From contig JAPNXP010000015.1 in assembly GCA_028753945.1 (NCBI GenBank), positions 62,001-126,000 on the forward strand: a stretch of 64,000 nt of DNA, written 5' to 3'. The notes under the pieces were generated by a model that was not told the origin of the DNA, made no database searches, and saw nothing but the letters and a program-made list of their open reading frames with translations. This stretch comes from Hexactinellida sp. DTS-2022 (lineage: Eukaryota; Porifera; Hexactinellida). Position numbers and translations under genes: made by a program. Of this stretch, positions 9,892-21,774 are shown one piece after another (position 1 is the stretch's first letter; every line of letters begins with the position of its first letter).

Positions 9892-12299
9892 ATGGACCAC
9901 AAACTAATCTCCTATTGCGACATAAAGAACAAGACCCGTCTGGACCAGGGACAATTCGGGGTGGTGTACAGAGCCGAGTACAACGAGCTCACGGTCGCCG
10001 CTAAGGAAATAACCCCGCCCGACACCGGTCAGGAGTTCGTAAAGACTTTCAAGCGGGAGGTGGAGATAAACAGCCAGCTGGACCATGACAATGTGGTTAA
10101 GTTCTACGGGGCCTGCTACCAACCCTTCTGCATCCTCATGGAGTACGTGCCTGGGGGCAGTCTCTACGGGTGGATTTACAAACGCAGGGTCCGGTTCGAT
10201 GACGACACGATCCTCTCGCTGCTCCTGGGAATGACGCGCGGACTCAAGTACCTGCACGACCTAAAGGTGCTGCACAGGGACCTCAAGAGCAAGGTAAACA
10301 ACAACAACAACACGTATACAAACTGTGAACAACTAGTAAACATTGCCAACAAATAAACAAACACTAAACAATATATTTACAGACAAACAAACAGTAAACA
10401 ACCAATAAACAAACATACAAACAACCTGTAAATACCAACAAACAACAACAACACCTATATACTATCTCTCTTATCTCTTAGAACGTGCTCATAGTGGAGG
10501 TGCCTGGAGAGCTGCTTACGCCTAAGCTGTGCGACTTTGGAGTCTCCAAGACGCTAAACGCTACCATGAACGTAAACACGCAGGAGATAGGAACCGTCCG
10601 GTGGATGGCCCCGGAAGTGATGTCATCCAACACCTACAACCACAAATGCGACATATACAGTCTCGGGGTGACCATATACGAAATCCTGGAGATGGATCTG
10701 CCTTATAAAGACGACGAACCTTTTCGCATTATGATGATGAAAGCCATTGAGAAGCGGCCTCTCCAGTTGTCGCGGAGTGTCGCCGAGAATAACCACCAGA
10801 TATTCGTTAACCTCTTCAACCGCTGCGTGCAGTACGATCCGGGGGAGCGGCCCAACCTCCTGGAGATCCTCCTGCGGCTCCAGAACGCGGACCTGCTGTC
10901 CGGGGGCGACGCGGCCCCCGAGCTGGACGAGGACACGCGACTGGCTTGGGAGCTGCAACAGGCGGAGTACCAGAGTCTCTCCATCATAACACAAGCGGAC
11001 GAGCAGTACGCAATAGATCTCCAGCAGCGGTTCTACCAACAGAACATACAGCCGTACTACTCCGGCGCCGCGAGACAGGCCCCGGCCCGACAGAGCAAGT
11101 GGCACAACCGGAACTACAGAGAGGGGCTCAGCTTCGGGTCCGAGGGGGGGTCCATAGACCCCGTGGAGCACGAGGTCCCCGGGTACCTCGAGAGTCCCTC
11201 CTCCAATCTGGAGTTCCTCTACTGCCCCCAGTCTCTGCAGTCCAATCTGGAGGCCAGCACCGAGTCAATCGACTCAGCACACATACCGGAACCGGAACCG
11301 GAACCGGAACCGGAACCTGAACCGGAACCAACTGGCCTGAGGCCTCTGCTCGTAAGACTCGACCTGGAGGAGGACCCCCTCTCGGACTGCGCCGCGACAC
11401 AATCCGACACTCTGACACCTTCCAGCAGCCACCTGTCGCCCTCCCCCTCCCGCGCCCCCTACGAGGACCCGCGGGACCTGGGCTCGGCGGAGAGGAACAT
11501 TCTGGACCGCATGGCTCTGTCCCCGGTGCTAGTGGACACCCGCCTGGGCCCCTTTGTGGACCTGGGGAACACGGGGTCCCTCCCGGACCTCCACACGCCC
11601 CCTCCCGTCAGCAAGTCCGCCTCAATGGAACTCGGCTCCAAGCGCAGCTCGCCCATGTCCCGACTCATGAAGTTCGTAGGTCCCGTCATTAGAAGTGAGT
11701 CCTCTTATAGCACTGATAGTTCACATTATACCACAGTAGACTCGCTAATAGGAACCACCAAAATATAGTGCCTCCAAAGGGACATGCTGTAGACACAGCT
11801 CTAATTTTAGATGTTTAATATTTCGGTCTCGGTTAATACGACATATAATACGGTCCCTACACTATCAATCAACCAACCACCAAAATGTAGTGCCTCCAAA
11901 GGAACATGCTATCTATAGGCACAGCTGCAATTTTAGATTTTTTAATATTTAAGTTCATATTACAAGTCCCCTGGTGTTCCTATTTCGAGTCTACTGTAGT
12001 GCCGCTATTATTATTTGTGTCCTTAGTGGACTCCCGCACCAAGCCCCCCGACAACTTCCGGGACCGAAACCACACAGAGGCCAAGACCCCCAAAAGTTAG
12101 TTCCGGTATATTAACATTCCTCCCATTTCATTGGTTAATAACCCGCCTCTCTCTAGGACCCCCGTTGGACCCCGGCACCCGCTCTCAGACCCTGGATACG
12201 CTGCCCCCGCGCGGAATGTTCCCCCCGACAGAGGACCCCATGCACTTCTCTCCCCCCCACACCTACCAGCGTGCCGCGTCCGACTTCCCTGCCACCTGA
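9892..12299 (+). CDS. TKL-type protein kinase with long proline/serine tail
   Basis: Exons 9892-10293, 10482-11694, 12027-12095, 12157-12299 (phases 0, 1, 1) give 608 aa. The kinase domain fills residues about 10-280. The glycine loop is GQFGVVY, the catalytic loop HRDLKSKNVLI, and DFG lies in LCDFGVSK. APE is in WMAPEVM, and DIYSLGVTIYEI follows. HRDLKSKN and GTVRWMAPE are typical of tyrosine-kinase-like kinases (MLK/RAF/LRRK relatives), which phosphorylate Ser/Thr. The tail contains LAWELQQAEYQSLSI, then a (PE)n tract encoded by GGAACC repeats, then Ser/Pro-rich sequence ending at TGA 12297. The intron after HRDLKSK is at exactly the same place as in the second kinase at 33.4-34.4 kb. If the 11695 intron is retained, the frame ends at 11768. 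Orthologue not assigned. Confidence 0.85.
11755..11955 (+). repeat. Direct duplication inside kinase intron
   Basis: The stretch at about 11755-11832 (ACCACCAAAATATAGTGCCT onward) is repeated at about 11874-11952 with few changes. Both copies contain CCTCCAAAGG, ACATGCT, CACAGCT and AATTTTAGAT. It lies within the 11695-12026 intron, just where the retained-intron reading frame would stop. Confidence 0.75.
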
Positions 12300-12519
12300 G
12301 CCACTTACGCACCCCTGTACATAGTGTCTGTGTGTATATGTGAGCTAACAGAACTGGATACGAATTGGTAGCATTGGCATTTTATGCGCTATTTTATAAC
12401 CTATTTTAATATATTACTAACTCTGGACTGACAAAACTCAATTGTTTGTTTGTTATTGTTTTGTTTACGAATATAAGAACCAATACTGCTATCTGATTGG
12501 GTGATCGAAGTGTCGTAGA

Positions 12520-14058
12520 ATGGAGGCGCCACCAAAAAGTGGCACGGATGCCACCTCGCTCCGTCTGTGGAGCCACTTAAGACGCGGCATAGTTTCAGCC
12601 GAGGGCGTTGTCAGGTACGCCCGGACCCTCAGAATAGGCGCCACCACATTCCTGGACTACTGGTGGTCGCTACGCAGCCTGCAGGAGGATTCGGGTCCGT
12701 ATGAAGTGGCCATCTCGAGGTGTCACGAGCGGGCTGCCACTCGCATCCTTAGGGGCGCGCTTAAGAACGGGGGCATCTACATAAAGCTGGGCCAGGCCCT
12801 GGCCACACTCAACCACCTTATGCCCCCAGAGTTCACCGACCAGTTGGCCCTGTTGCAAGACAGCGTCCACAGGCGGGGCTACAGGGAGGTGGAGACTCTC
12901 TTCTTACAGGACTTCGGGAAAACGCCGCGGCAGATATTCAAGGAGTTCGAGACAGAGGCGTTTGCGGCCGCCAGCCTGGCGCAGGTCCACAGGGCGACCA
13001 CCCGCGACGACCGCAGAGTGGCAGTGAAGGTGCAGTACATAGATCTGAGGGACCGATTCCAAGGCGACATGCGAACCATTCGCGGGGTCGCCAGGGCCAT
13101 GGACTGGCTGTTCGCGGGCCTGGACCGGGTCCGGATATTCGACCTGGTCCGGCGGAACCTGGCCGAGGAGCTCGACTTCCGGTTGGAGGCAAGGAACAGC
13201 GAGAAATGCCAAGCGGACCTCGCGTCGCTAGGATACGTGCACGTGCCGGAGGTATTCTGGGAGCACACGAGCGAGCGGGTCCTCACGATGGAGTTCATAG
13301 AAGGTGTCAAACCGACAGACGTGGCAGGCCTGGAGCGACACAATTTCGACAGGAAGGAAGTGGCACACAAAGTGGTTCAGACCTTCAACCACCAAATATT
13401 CCACACCGGCTTCGTGCACGCGGACCCGCACCCCGGGAACATCCTAATTCGCGCGGGGAAAAGGGGCCTCCAGGTCGTACTACTGGACCATGGATTGTAC
13501 ACCCAGATCGACACCGACACGCGGATGGCGTTTGCGCGCTTCTGGAAGAGTCTAATTCTCCGCGACGAGCGCGGCATCCGCGAGAGCTGTAGGCAGCTGG
13601 GCATAAGGGAGTACGCGCTGTTCGCGATGCTGACCACCGGGCGGACACTAAGCAGCCACCTGCGCCACCACAGGAATGTGTCGGGGGACATATCCAAACA
13701 GGACGTTAGGGAAATAAAGAGATTCCTGTCTGCCAACCAGGACAGCTTCGAACAGCTGACCCGCAGCCTGCCGGCGCCCACGTTTCTCATGTTCCGGAAC
13801 ATGAACATCGTCCGGTCCATAAACCGGGCCCTGGGGACCCCCGTGAACCGGTTCCAGTTAATGGCGCGCTCCGCGGCCGCAGCTGACTCGCATTCCAGAG
13901 GAGGCATCCGGTTGCTATGGCACACAGCAGTGTTCGACTTCCGATTGAGATTTTGGAGTTTTAAGTTGTGGCTCACGGAAGTGTATTTAAAGGTGTTAGT
14001 GGCGCTGGGGCGAGTGCCACCTGAGATCGGGAGCCACTTGCGACAGATGAGAGCCTGA
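12520..14058 (+). CDS. ADCK5: ADCK5-like UbiB-family atypical kinase
   Basis: Intronless, 512 aa. UbiB/ABC1 proteins are mitochondrial atypical kinases or ATPases linked to coenzyme Q and lipid homeostasis. Family signatures are present: the KxGQ motif in KNGGIYIKLGQALATLNH, the AAAS loop in AFAAASLAQVHRA, VAVKVQYIDLRDRF, FVHADPHPGNILI (catalytic and metal-binding region) and LLDHGLY. RDRFQGD, the spacing and the C-terminal IVRSINRALGTPVNRF favour ADCK5 over ADCK1. The ATG at 12520 is followed by a basic, hydroxylated N-terminus (SLRLWSHLRRGIV) that could serve as a mitochondrial presequence. The stop is TGA at 14056. Confidence 0.9.
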   Translation: MEAPPKSGTDATSLRLWSHLRRGIVSAEGVVRYARTLRIGATTFLDYWWSLRSLQEDSGPYEVAISRCHERAATRILRGALKNGGIYIKLGQALATLNHLMPPEFTDQLALLQDSVHRRGYREVETLFLQDFGKTPRQIFKEFETEAFAAASLAQVHRATTRDDRRVAVKVQYIDLRDRFQGDMRTIRGVARAMDWLFAGLDRVRIFDLVRRNLAEELDFRLEARNSEKCQADLASLGYVHVPEVFWEHTSERVLTMEFIEGVKPTDVAGLERHNFDRKEVAHKVVQTFNHQIFHTGFVHADPHPGNILIRAGKRGLQVVLLDHGLYTQIDTDTRMAFARFWKSLILRDERGIRESCRQLGIREYALFAMLTTGRTLSSHLRHHRNVSGDISKQDVREIKRFLSANQDSFEQLTRSLPAPTFLMFRNMNIVRSINRALGTPVNRFQLMARSAAAADSHSRGGIRLLWHTAVFDFRLRFWSFKLWLTEVYLKVLVALGRVPPEIGSHLRQMRA

Positions 14059-14433
14059 TTCACCAATCAGATCTCCGCATGCCTTATTCAATGTGTTAGG
14101 TGACAAAATATGAAACTACAAATCCATTTATAGCCTCAATACTAACTAGCACTTCATCTGGTTCCTTTCTATAAATACAAATATTCTTAATTAAGAACTA
14201 AGTAGGGACACAATTGTGTCGCGTTAGTGGCACCAGCTTACGGAATGTGGCACATATTTATAGTCACATCACCTCTGCATTCCAATTGCTCCTATCAGTT
14301 GCTTGGTTCCCTAACAATGTGAATCTCTATAGCGGTCACTTCTGTGGATTTGCACATTCCTTTCAGTCTCTGTGCCCTGAGCCTAATTATACCAGAATCC
14401 TATTTATATTAGCTAACGTACCGACACAGACAA
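14059..14433. other. Intergenic, ADCK5 to LRMDA
   Basis: 375 bp of AT-rich sequence holding the ADCK5 3' region and the LRMDA upstream region. No exon, RNA gene or repeat family is recognisable. Confidence 0.6.
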
Positions 14434-16281
14434 ATGGAAGATTCCAACACATTCATACTAACCGCAGACCAGGTACATGTTGTTGTTGTTGTTGTGTTTG
14501 TTGTTCAGTTAGTTTGTTAGTTAGTTTATTAGTTAGTTGGTTTTATTGTTTGTTAGTTGATTTTATTTTCGTTACTTTATTAGTTAGTTGTTGTTGGTTA
14601 GTTAGTTAGTTTGTTGTTGTTGTTGCTGCTGGTTGGTTAACTTGGTTGTTATTTGTTTGTTGGTTGTTGTTGTTGTTTATTGTTTGTATTTACAGCTGAT
14701 TTGCGCGGGAATGGATCACCAGTCGGTGCCGGAAGATTTGGGCGCCAGATTCGGAGATTCGGTTAAGCGTCTGGACTTCAGTTACAATCAGCTGAGGTCA
14801 GTTCTATTTATAGAATTACTCTCGTCTCTTCGCGACGGATCGCTATGCCACAAAGCCCGCTTAAACACCTTTGTAGTTCGTGTTAGACATGCCACTACGC
14901 GACACAATTAACGGCCTTACTCTCATTAATAATAGCACTCATAATAATCCGTTAAGCTGTGGCTTGTAATAATCCGTAGCTATTCATAGCAACTTGTTGT
15001 TGCGCACACGAGTATAATTAGCAATTAACTAATCAGGATTAGCTGTGTGTAGAATGGCTTTATACGCTAGAGCGGCTTACTCTTACAAGCCATAATCCCG
15101 TTAATCACTTAACTGAAGCTAGTGAGGGTATCAGGAATAAGTAGGACACCAAGTTATGCAACCAATTTAGAGGATGCCATATATAGAGCACTCAAAGGGT
15201 TTGTGTGGTTGTTGCATGCTATATCCGCTGTAATTATTATGGGTTAATTGCCTATTGATAGAGCCCTGTCTAACTTGGACGGATTCTCACACCTCACAGA
15301 GCTGGTTCTCGACAACAACGTCATCACGGACGAGGGGTTCGACCTGCCGCAGATGCCACACCTCGAGCTCCTGTCTGCAAACAAAAACAAGGTAAACAAC
15401 AACAACAACTTGTATCTCTGTGTTGATATACAGTATAACCTCGTTAGTACGAACACGGTTATACGAATTTCCGATAAGACGAACAAACAGTTCCACGAAA
15501 TCAGGTCCCTACAATGGCTATTCAATGGGTATTACTCCGGTTAATACGAACTCCGTATAAAGCGAACTCATTATTACCATCCGTTGTTGTTCGTATTAAC
15601 TAACATTGGTGTTTATGACTCTGTTTATAGCTAAACAACAACAACAACAACAGTTATTAGTGTTTACTACCCTGTTTATAGCTGGAGGACCTGGAGGTGT
15701 TGCTGTCGCGTGTGAGGGGTCGGTGTCCCTCTCTGCGGTACCTGAGTCTCCTGGGGAACACCGCGTGTCCCTCGGAGCTGCTGGGGGGCGAGGAGGACGA
15801 GAGCGACTACCAGCGATACAGGTGACAAAGTGGCACAAGTGGCAGAGGTGTTACAATGTGTGTAGGTACTTCGTGCTCTTCCAGATGCCGCAGCTTAAAT
15901 TCCTAGACTCCCGAGCGGTAACTGCGGGCGAACTGAAAGAGGCGAAGCGGGTGGGCGCGTACACAAAGATCGTAAAGCCATCCAGCCACTCGGTGAGCCA
16001 CCTGGCCACTTAACACCTCTGTTTATACTCTGTTTTAGTACGCCAAGCAGCGGGCCCCGCCCAAGGAGGCCTTCTCGCCGCTGCCAACTTTCTCGGAGCA
16101 GACAGCCAGCTCCAAAGGTGAGAAGTGACACACGCGACACATTTGTATTTATTTAGGTGGCTCGTTACGAGCTGCTGCTATTCATAATGTCCCTTCCCTA
16201 GCAACGTTCGGGAAGTGCAAATATGTGTACTACGGCAAGCACTCGGAGGGAAACAGATTTATTCGCGACAGACACCTCTGA
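14434..16281 (+). CDS. LRMDA: LRMDA-like leucine-rich repeat protein
   Basis: Seven exons, 14434-14472, 14696-14796, 15262-15391, 15682-15821, 15866-15992, 16039-16117 and 16202-16281, are phase-consistent and give 231 aa. LRR units read [23 protein letters not shown] and [10 protein letters not shown], then [16 protein letters not shown]. The LRR cap reads [20 protein letters not shown], followed by [10 protein letters not shown]. That order and the LLGN.ACP..L....E..YQRYR block match LRMDA (C10orf11), a melanosome-associated factor in vertebrates with homologues in many animals. Its role here is unknown. The 467-nt intron after exon 2 and the 290-nt intron after exon 3, which carries a MITE, are long for this locus. 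Exon 1 is only 13 codons and is the least certain. Confidence 0.85.
15431..15604. mobile_element. pogo/Tigger-like MITE
   Basis: Begins CAGTATAACCTCGTTAGTAC, the style of pogo/Tigger termini. The inside has GGTTATACGAATTTCC and GTTCGTATTAAC words of opposite orientation. The right terminus is degraded. The same terminus is found at both ends of the element at 48019-48163. It lies in LRMDA intron 3. Confidence 0.65.
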
Positions 16282-16484
16282 ACTCGCAGCTGATTGGACA
16301 ATGTTTTATTTTATTTCAGGTGTATAATATGAATTTCTAACCCTTTGATTGGCAGTTTTATTAGAATATTATTGTCCCCTTTCCGACACAATTTGACACT
16401 TGGGATGCAAAAATATATTAATAGTAGCATGTACCAGAAATTGACACCAACAGTGTTGAGTTAGTTAAGTGCTGATCTGATTGG

Positions 16485-18800
16485 TCAGTCGTAGGCGAGC
16501 TCGGGGTACATCTGCACCTTGTACTGATACTCGATTTCGTAGCGGACCCATTTCTCGGCGCGTCTGTCTATTTTAAGCGCCCGCACTGATAAGCCGCTGG
16601 AGGAACCAGGCACGGTGTACTCCACCTCTGCCAGCAGCTCGAGACCGGCCGGACTCTGCATTCCTGGTCGGAAGTCCACTTCGCACATAAAGTGGTACTG
16701 GAAAGTGGAGTGCTGGTAGGTGCCTATCTCCCAGACAACCGCGCCCAGCTCCGGAATGTACTTAGAGCTTCCGGCCGAAGTTGTGACGCGACACGCGGCG
16801 GACTTAACATTCCGGCGAAAAGAGCCGCGGGAGGAGGACCGGACACTCTTCTTTCCGAAGCGAGTTTCGGTGCTGAAGGTGTTGCGCCAGGAGGGCGGGA
16901 TAGGGAATCGCAGAAGCAGGTTCTTGATTGGCTTAGCGCGCAGGTTCAGCTTGCGCCGCACGTATATAGAGCTGGAGAGGTAAATTGTTCCGTCGCGAAA
17001 CTCCAGCAGCGCAGATACGTGCACGGGAGGGAGCAGGTGCGGCTCCACTGTACACCTGTGTAAGTGTTAAGTTAAGAGGTGTTAAGTGGCAGAGTGTGTT
17101 AAGTTAAGAGGTGTCAAGTGGCAGAATGTGTAAGATAATTAAGAGGTGTTAAGTGGAAGAATGTGTTAAGTTAAGAGGTGTCAAGTGGCAGAGGTGTCGC
17201 TTACCTGATGAGCTCGAAGCGCGCGCCGTCCACGGGATGGAACACGATGTCCCTGGTTTCGCGGAACTGCTGCGTGTCCACGCAGGGGTGCACTTCCGGT
17301 CGCTCCATGTGCACCGGTTTGGAGATGCCGGTGGTGAGCAGCGACGAGTTGCCGGTCTGCTTGAGGATGCTCTCCACGTCATTCAGCAGCAGCCGGCACT
17401 CGGCGGCCCCGGTCAGGTACGCCTGCACCATTATCCGGTTCTGCGACTGCCGCTCTAACACCGCGCCGTCGCAACTCATCAGAATCTGCGCGCGGTCCTT
17501 GACGTCCACGAACACCTACCGATCTATAAATAGCCTCCGAGGTGTTACTTCCGGTACTCACCTCGTTGGCGTGGTAGGCGACCCCCTGCTGCCTGGTTAC
17601 CGGCAGCCTCCGAATGGCGTTATGGAATGCCTCCTGGAATTCCTTGAGCTGCCTCTGGTCCCGAAACCCGAACTTGCAGACCGTCAGGCGCCTGGTTACG
17701 TGTTCGTACATGAAGAATCTCCGGAATGTGCGTCTCTCCAGATACGACACCTACACAGCCCATTGGTCAGCTGATCACCCAATCAGCGGCTAGCTTACCT
17801 GCTGCAGCTTGAGCTGGCTTATCCGCGTCCCTGGTTCGAAGCGCTTCGTGACGGCCTCGGATAAGGAGTGCAGGTGCTGCAGGATAATCTCCTTGAATAT
17901 GTCCGGGTCGTCCAGGCGGCCCGAGACCGGCAGTGCGTGAATCGACTCGCGAATGGAAATCACGCCCTCCTCCACGGAGAGGAACACCGGAAACCAGAGA
18001 CTCTGGGCGCGGGCGGGGCGGCTCCTAAGCTTTATGTGCACGTTCCACTGAGTGGGGGCCGCGGGGGGCTCCCGCTCTGCAGAGGCGTTGGCGTGTCCGC
18101 GCTTGAGGAGGTCGCTGTCGTCGTAGGAGGAGGGGGAGGGGTGCTGCAGGTGTCGCTGTCGGAGCCGCACGCTCTGGGACCGCCGGAAGGGCAGGTCCCC
18201 TATCCCCGGGGAGGGGGCGTGCTCCGCGGAGGGGTGAAGGGACTTGTAGTCCGGCAGGCTGGCCGTGTCCGAGGGGGACAGCCCCAGGGCGGTCCACTGG
18301 TTCCCTCTGGATACAAATAGCGTCAAGCCTGTCTAACCGACTACACAGGTCTACTGGCTATACTTACGTGGAGTTGGGTGTCTGTGCCACTTGTGCCACT
18401 TCTGAGGTTCCTATCTCCCGCGGCGGCAGGGGCGCCAGACGGGCGGGGGGCTTCGGATTCTGGGCCGGAGAGGCGGGGAAGGGGAGCTCCTCGAATCCCT
18501 CCCATGAGTGTCGGGCCATGCTGGGGGTGGTACTCGTGCTCAGCTGATCGTCCTCCAGTAAGTGCGGAATTCCTATCGCAGATAAACAGATAATACGCTA
18601 CTTATGGACAGATAACTAATTGACAGAATTCGAATTCCTAAGCTGGTTGCCTGGTACGTACCCTCCGGTTTCTGTTTGTTTACAGAAGTGTCGATTCCGT
18701 CAATGGCGGGCTGGAAGGGCAGCTGGGGTTCACTCTTGTGCGGCGGTTGAAGCGACACAAGCTGATCAGTCAAATACGAATAGGGCAGCTTTACAGCCAT
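16485..18800 (-). CDS. Stonin-like endocytic adaptor with mu-homology domain
   Basis: Exons on the minus strand are 18662-18800, 18368-18572, 17799-18306, 17562-17750, 17205-17515 and 16485-17055. All phases agree, giving 640 aa. The N-terminal third is disordered and proline/serine-rich (HSWEGFEELPFPASP). A stonin-homology-type block follows (WNVHIKLRSRP, LWFPVFLSVEEGVI). Then comes a mu-homology domain with RRTFRRFFMYEHVTR, FVDVKDRAQILMSCDGAVLE, IMVQAYLTGAAECRLLLNDV, RFELIR, and a C-terminal beta-rich part (LRFPIPPSW, GAVVWEIGTYQ). Stonins are clathrin cargo adaptors for synaptotagmin at the plasma membrane. The order of a disordered tail, SHD and MHD, and the length, fit stonin 1/2. An AP mu subunit is unlikely because the N-terminal longin domain is missing. 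Converges with LRMDA, with 203 bp between stops. Confidence 0.78.
17060..17200. repeat. Tandem repeat filling stonin intron
   Basis: About three copies of a 40-50 bp unit, TGTTAAGTTAAGAGGTGT followed by (C/T)AAGTGGCAGA, make up almost the whole last intron. The repeat is built from the window-wide words GGTGTTAA and AAGTGGCA. Confidence 0.8.
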
Positions 18801-19778
18801 TTATATCTAACCAATGAAATCGTAGAGCACAGCTCAGTCGTGCTTTTATAGATCGAGTGTGTCTCGTGTCTGACACTCTGATCTTATTGGTCAGTTCTAC
18901 AAACGCTTGTCTCATATGATTAATCACTGCGCTTATTGCGACCGCGATTTGAGCCAAAATACAACCGCAAGGACACAATAATTGCTTCGCAACAGAACTT
19001 ACAACTGGAATGTGAATACTGTTTATTATTTGCGTTTTTGATTAGAATAAGTGGTTTGCGGAGAATAATTAATCCATAATTGTGAGTTCATACAAAAGTC
19101 CATTATCCAATCAAATTATAAGGATTATCTAGCTGCCGTATACGAATTCATTTCTGCCCACGAGTCGGCCAATCATTATTAGGCATTCCTATTGTGTATT
19201 CGGTTGCTAAGCTACCCACTGGTCCATTGGAATGCTACTTATACTCTCAGATAGCACAATTGTGGCTGATAAGGGAGGAAGGTAAACAGATCCGTGGGAG
19301 TGCCACTAACCACTTAAGACACACAAAGGAAACAGAGTCTTTGTTATTGATTTAAGTTCAATTCATGAATAGAATCAAAGGCCGCTTACAAGTTGTTTGT
19401 TGGTTAATATAGTGACGTCATAATGAGTGTGGTGTGTTGGGTTCGTACTAAGAGAGGCGACACAATATGCGCCACTTTAGCTTTCCTATTGTGTGCTACA
19501 TAAGATGGCTGGATTGTGTCGCTAGGAAAGCAGCCATAAAACAGTTGTTTTAAAGAAATGGCTTTATTATTGCAGCTATTATGTGTACGGAAGCCGCACT
19601 GATTGGTCAACTGACTTGTGAGTTGTAACAAACGAGCGAGTCATCCTGGAACAGCTGATCGCACAATTAACAAGGGACACAAGGGGACTACAAATCAATA
19701 CAAATTAAAATTACTTCCAATATTAAATCTAATAATGATAATCGAAATAAAAAACAGTTCGTATGTTATAAAATAGAA
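18801..19778. other. Intergenic, stonin 5' side
   Basis: 978 bp between the stonin start and the ELOVL6-type stop, both on the minus strand. AT-rich with scattered CCAAT-like ATTGGTCAG words. No coding exon or repeat family is evident. Confidence 0.55.
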
Positions 19779-20964
19779 CTATTTCGCCAAGGAGCCATTC
19801 TCTATTCCCAGTTCCGATCTGCCTCTCCCCTGGCCCGGCCCCTTAGGCCTGAGGTAAGTCTGGTAGAAGAAGTTTATAAACAGAACTCCATACGACACGT
19901 AGATCACAATCGAGATCTGTATCTTGAAGCTGTCAGTGCCACAAGTGACCCCCTTTAGAAACGCGCGAATTGTGACCGCGTTAAACACGACTCCCAACAC
20001 CATTTGGGACAGCTGGATTATGGTCACACATTTGTTCACAAACTTTGGTATGGGAATGTGTCCGTTGGCTCTAATGGCGTAGTAGCCGTACATCAGTGAG
20101 TGCACCAAGTAGTTCATGAACCCGAACATCAGACCTAAGGGGGACATAATAACGACACCTCTATAGGGACATAATAACGACACCCTATTATTAATTGAAT
20201 GGTATAAGTAGTATTTTCCTAATTTTAAAGTGTATTAAAGTGGTGTTCGCCTATTAGCAAGTCGCATTTTGCACGAGATTTGCTTGCTAATATGCGAACT
20301 TGCTATTAGGGATCAGAATTAACATAACTGCTGGGGACATAAACAGCTTGCTACTCAGCATATTGCAATAGTCTAACACTACGGTGTATAACAAGGTGCG
20401 TCACAACTCACCAGTGGAGGTGGGATAGGCATACGAGTACCAGCAGTATACCAACACGGTTATGTGGTGGTACCAGTGCAGAAAGGAGAGCGGGGTCTTG
20501 CGGAGCACTATAAAGAAGGTGTCGAGCAGTTCCGGTAGCTTCGACAGGGGGAACAGGAATGCGTACAGTCGCTTTCCCCTGACCCCGCGGTAGTAGGATA
20601 TATCGCAGAGGGCGGCGGTCCACCCGGACTTAACGGGCTGCTCCAGAATGTAGTCCGTTATCCGCATGCAGGCCACTAAGGAGAATATACAGAGACCCAG
20701 CGACCAGAGGGTCAGGGACTTTCTGAGGTCGCAGGGCCGCTTGTCCGACATGTACCTCGTCAATAGGAATATGGATAGCACGTATAGCATTGAGAAGTAT
20801 ACGGATATGTGCCAGTTGTCCCGCATCCACTTGGTGACCCTTATGTCGTCAAAGGCGTACTCTATTCTGTCCAGGGCGTCCAGGAGCGAGGACTTTGTGC
20901 GCCACTCGCTTATCGTGACGTAGGACAACAAGTTGAGGAATGTATATCCTATTGTATCTCCCAT
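19779..20964 (-). CDS. ELOVL6: Fatty acid elongase, ELOVL6/3 type
   Basis: Two exons, 20412-20964 and 19779-20134 (phase 1), give 302 aa. The condensing-enzyme histidine box is FLHWYHHITVLVYCWYSY, preceded by KLPELLDTFFIVLRKTPLSF. The HWYHH form and the FGFMNYLVHSLMYGYYAIRA block are typical of the ELOVL6/ELOVL3 branch, which elongates saturated C12-C16 acyl-CoAs in the ER. The C-terminus is basic and polar. The single intron carries a MITE at about 20239-20385. The gene complements the other-branch elongase at 1726-2598. Confidence 0.9.
20239..20385. mobile_element. MITE, CAGTGGTGT family, copy 1
   Basis: AGTGGTGTTCGCCTATTAGCAAG at the left end and AACACTAC at the right. The left 50 bp (AGCAAGTCGCATTTTGCA, GATTTGCT) is almost identical to the element at 43916-44057. 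Lies in the ELOVL6-type intron. The right end is diverged. Confidence 0.7.
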
Positions 20965-21066
20965 GTTTGCTGTTTAACCGTTTAACTGTTTAGCTGTTTA
21001 ACTGTTTAACTAGATTGGTAATAAGATTATACTATATTAACACAGGCTATAAATAGTGTCGAGGTG

Positions 21067-21761
21067 TTATATTTGTGTCTCTACGAGCGCCACCAGCTGT
21101 CTAAACCCTGCCACTTCCCCAAGTGGCACGGTGCCATCGTTCTGGATTGTCACCTCGCAAACCAGGTCATCCAGCTCGCATTCTGATTGGGCGTCGTCCA
21201 CCCCCGCCACAAACTGGAACCCCCGCTGTTCGCGCGCGGAAAGTGTCGCCGCCACCCGCGCCGCGACACATCTGAAGTGGCTCCGGAAGTAGGACACATC
21301 TGAGAGCCGTCTGACGTCAGATATTATCCAGACGGCGTGCCGGTGTCCCTCCTCAGTGGCGAGTCTAAGGTGTCAAGTGGCATAAGTGGCACAGTTGTAT
21401 TACAAGTGGCATAAGTGGCACAAACCTGCAGAAATATGAATCGTCTTTGCCCCGTATCGCCTCTCCCCAGCCAATCAAACTCCTGCGATGTGTCTCCTTG
21501 TATTCCCCGGTTCCCATCAGCTGCGACAGATCCAAACCATGGATGCGCGCGTACTCCCGCTTGAGCGGGGCGGAGAGTCTATAAATAGAACTGGCCTCCC
21601 CAAGAGTGGCACACAGACCCTCCGACACAAAGTCCTTACCGCTCTTCCGCTTCCCGCACACCAGCACAACCACACGCGGCCGTGCCACTCCGCCACTTGT
21701 CGCTGCCACTTGACACCTGTTAGCTAAGCACACAAACAGTTTATAAGAGTATTCACACCAT
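21067..21761 (-). CDS. PMVK: Phosphomevalonate kinase (animal type)
   Basis: Exons 21426-21716 and 21067-21364 encode an animal-type PMVK, which makes mevalonate diphosphate in the isoprenoid pathway. The P-loop-like VVLVCGKRKSGKDF, then RLSAPLKREYARIHGLD, EYKETHRRSLIGWGE, WIISDVRRLSDVSYFR and FVAGVDDAQSECELD follow the human order. This animal family is related to NMP kinases and not to GHMP kinases. No ATG exists in exon 2. The only fitting start is a five-base first exon, ATGGT at 21757-21761, joined by a 40-nt intron (21717-21756) in the correct phase. That gives 197 aa, matching the family. The gap to the UBE4 stop is only 13 bp. Confidence 0.88.
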
Positions 21762-21774
21762 AGTTACCAAAAGG

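Noticed and set aside
11695-11768. Kinase ending at 11768
   Set aside because: A GTGAGT donor at 11695 and two later exons with matching phase give a better C-terminus. Kept only as a retained-intron variant.
16485-18800. AP complex mu subunit
   Set aside because: There is no N-terminal longin domain; a disordered Pro-rich region and a stonin-type domain precede the mu-homology domain.
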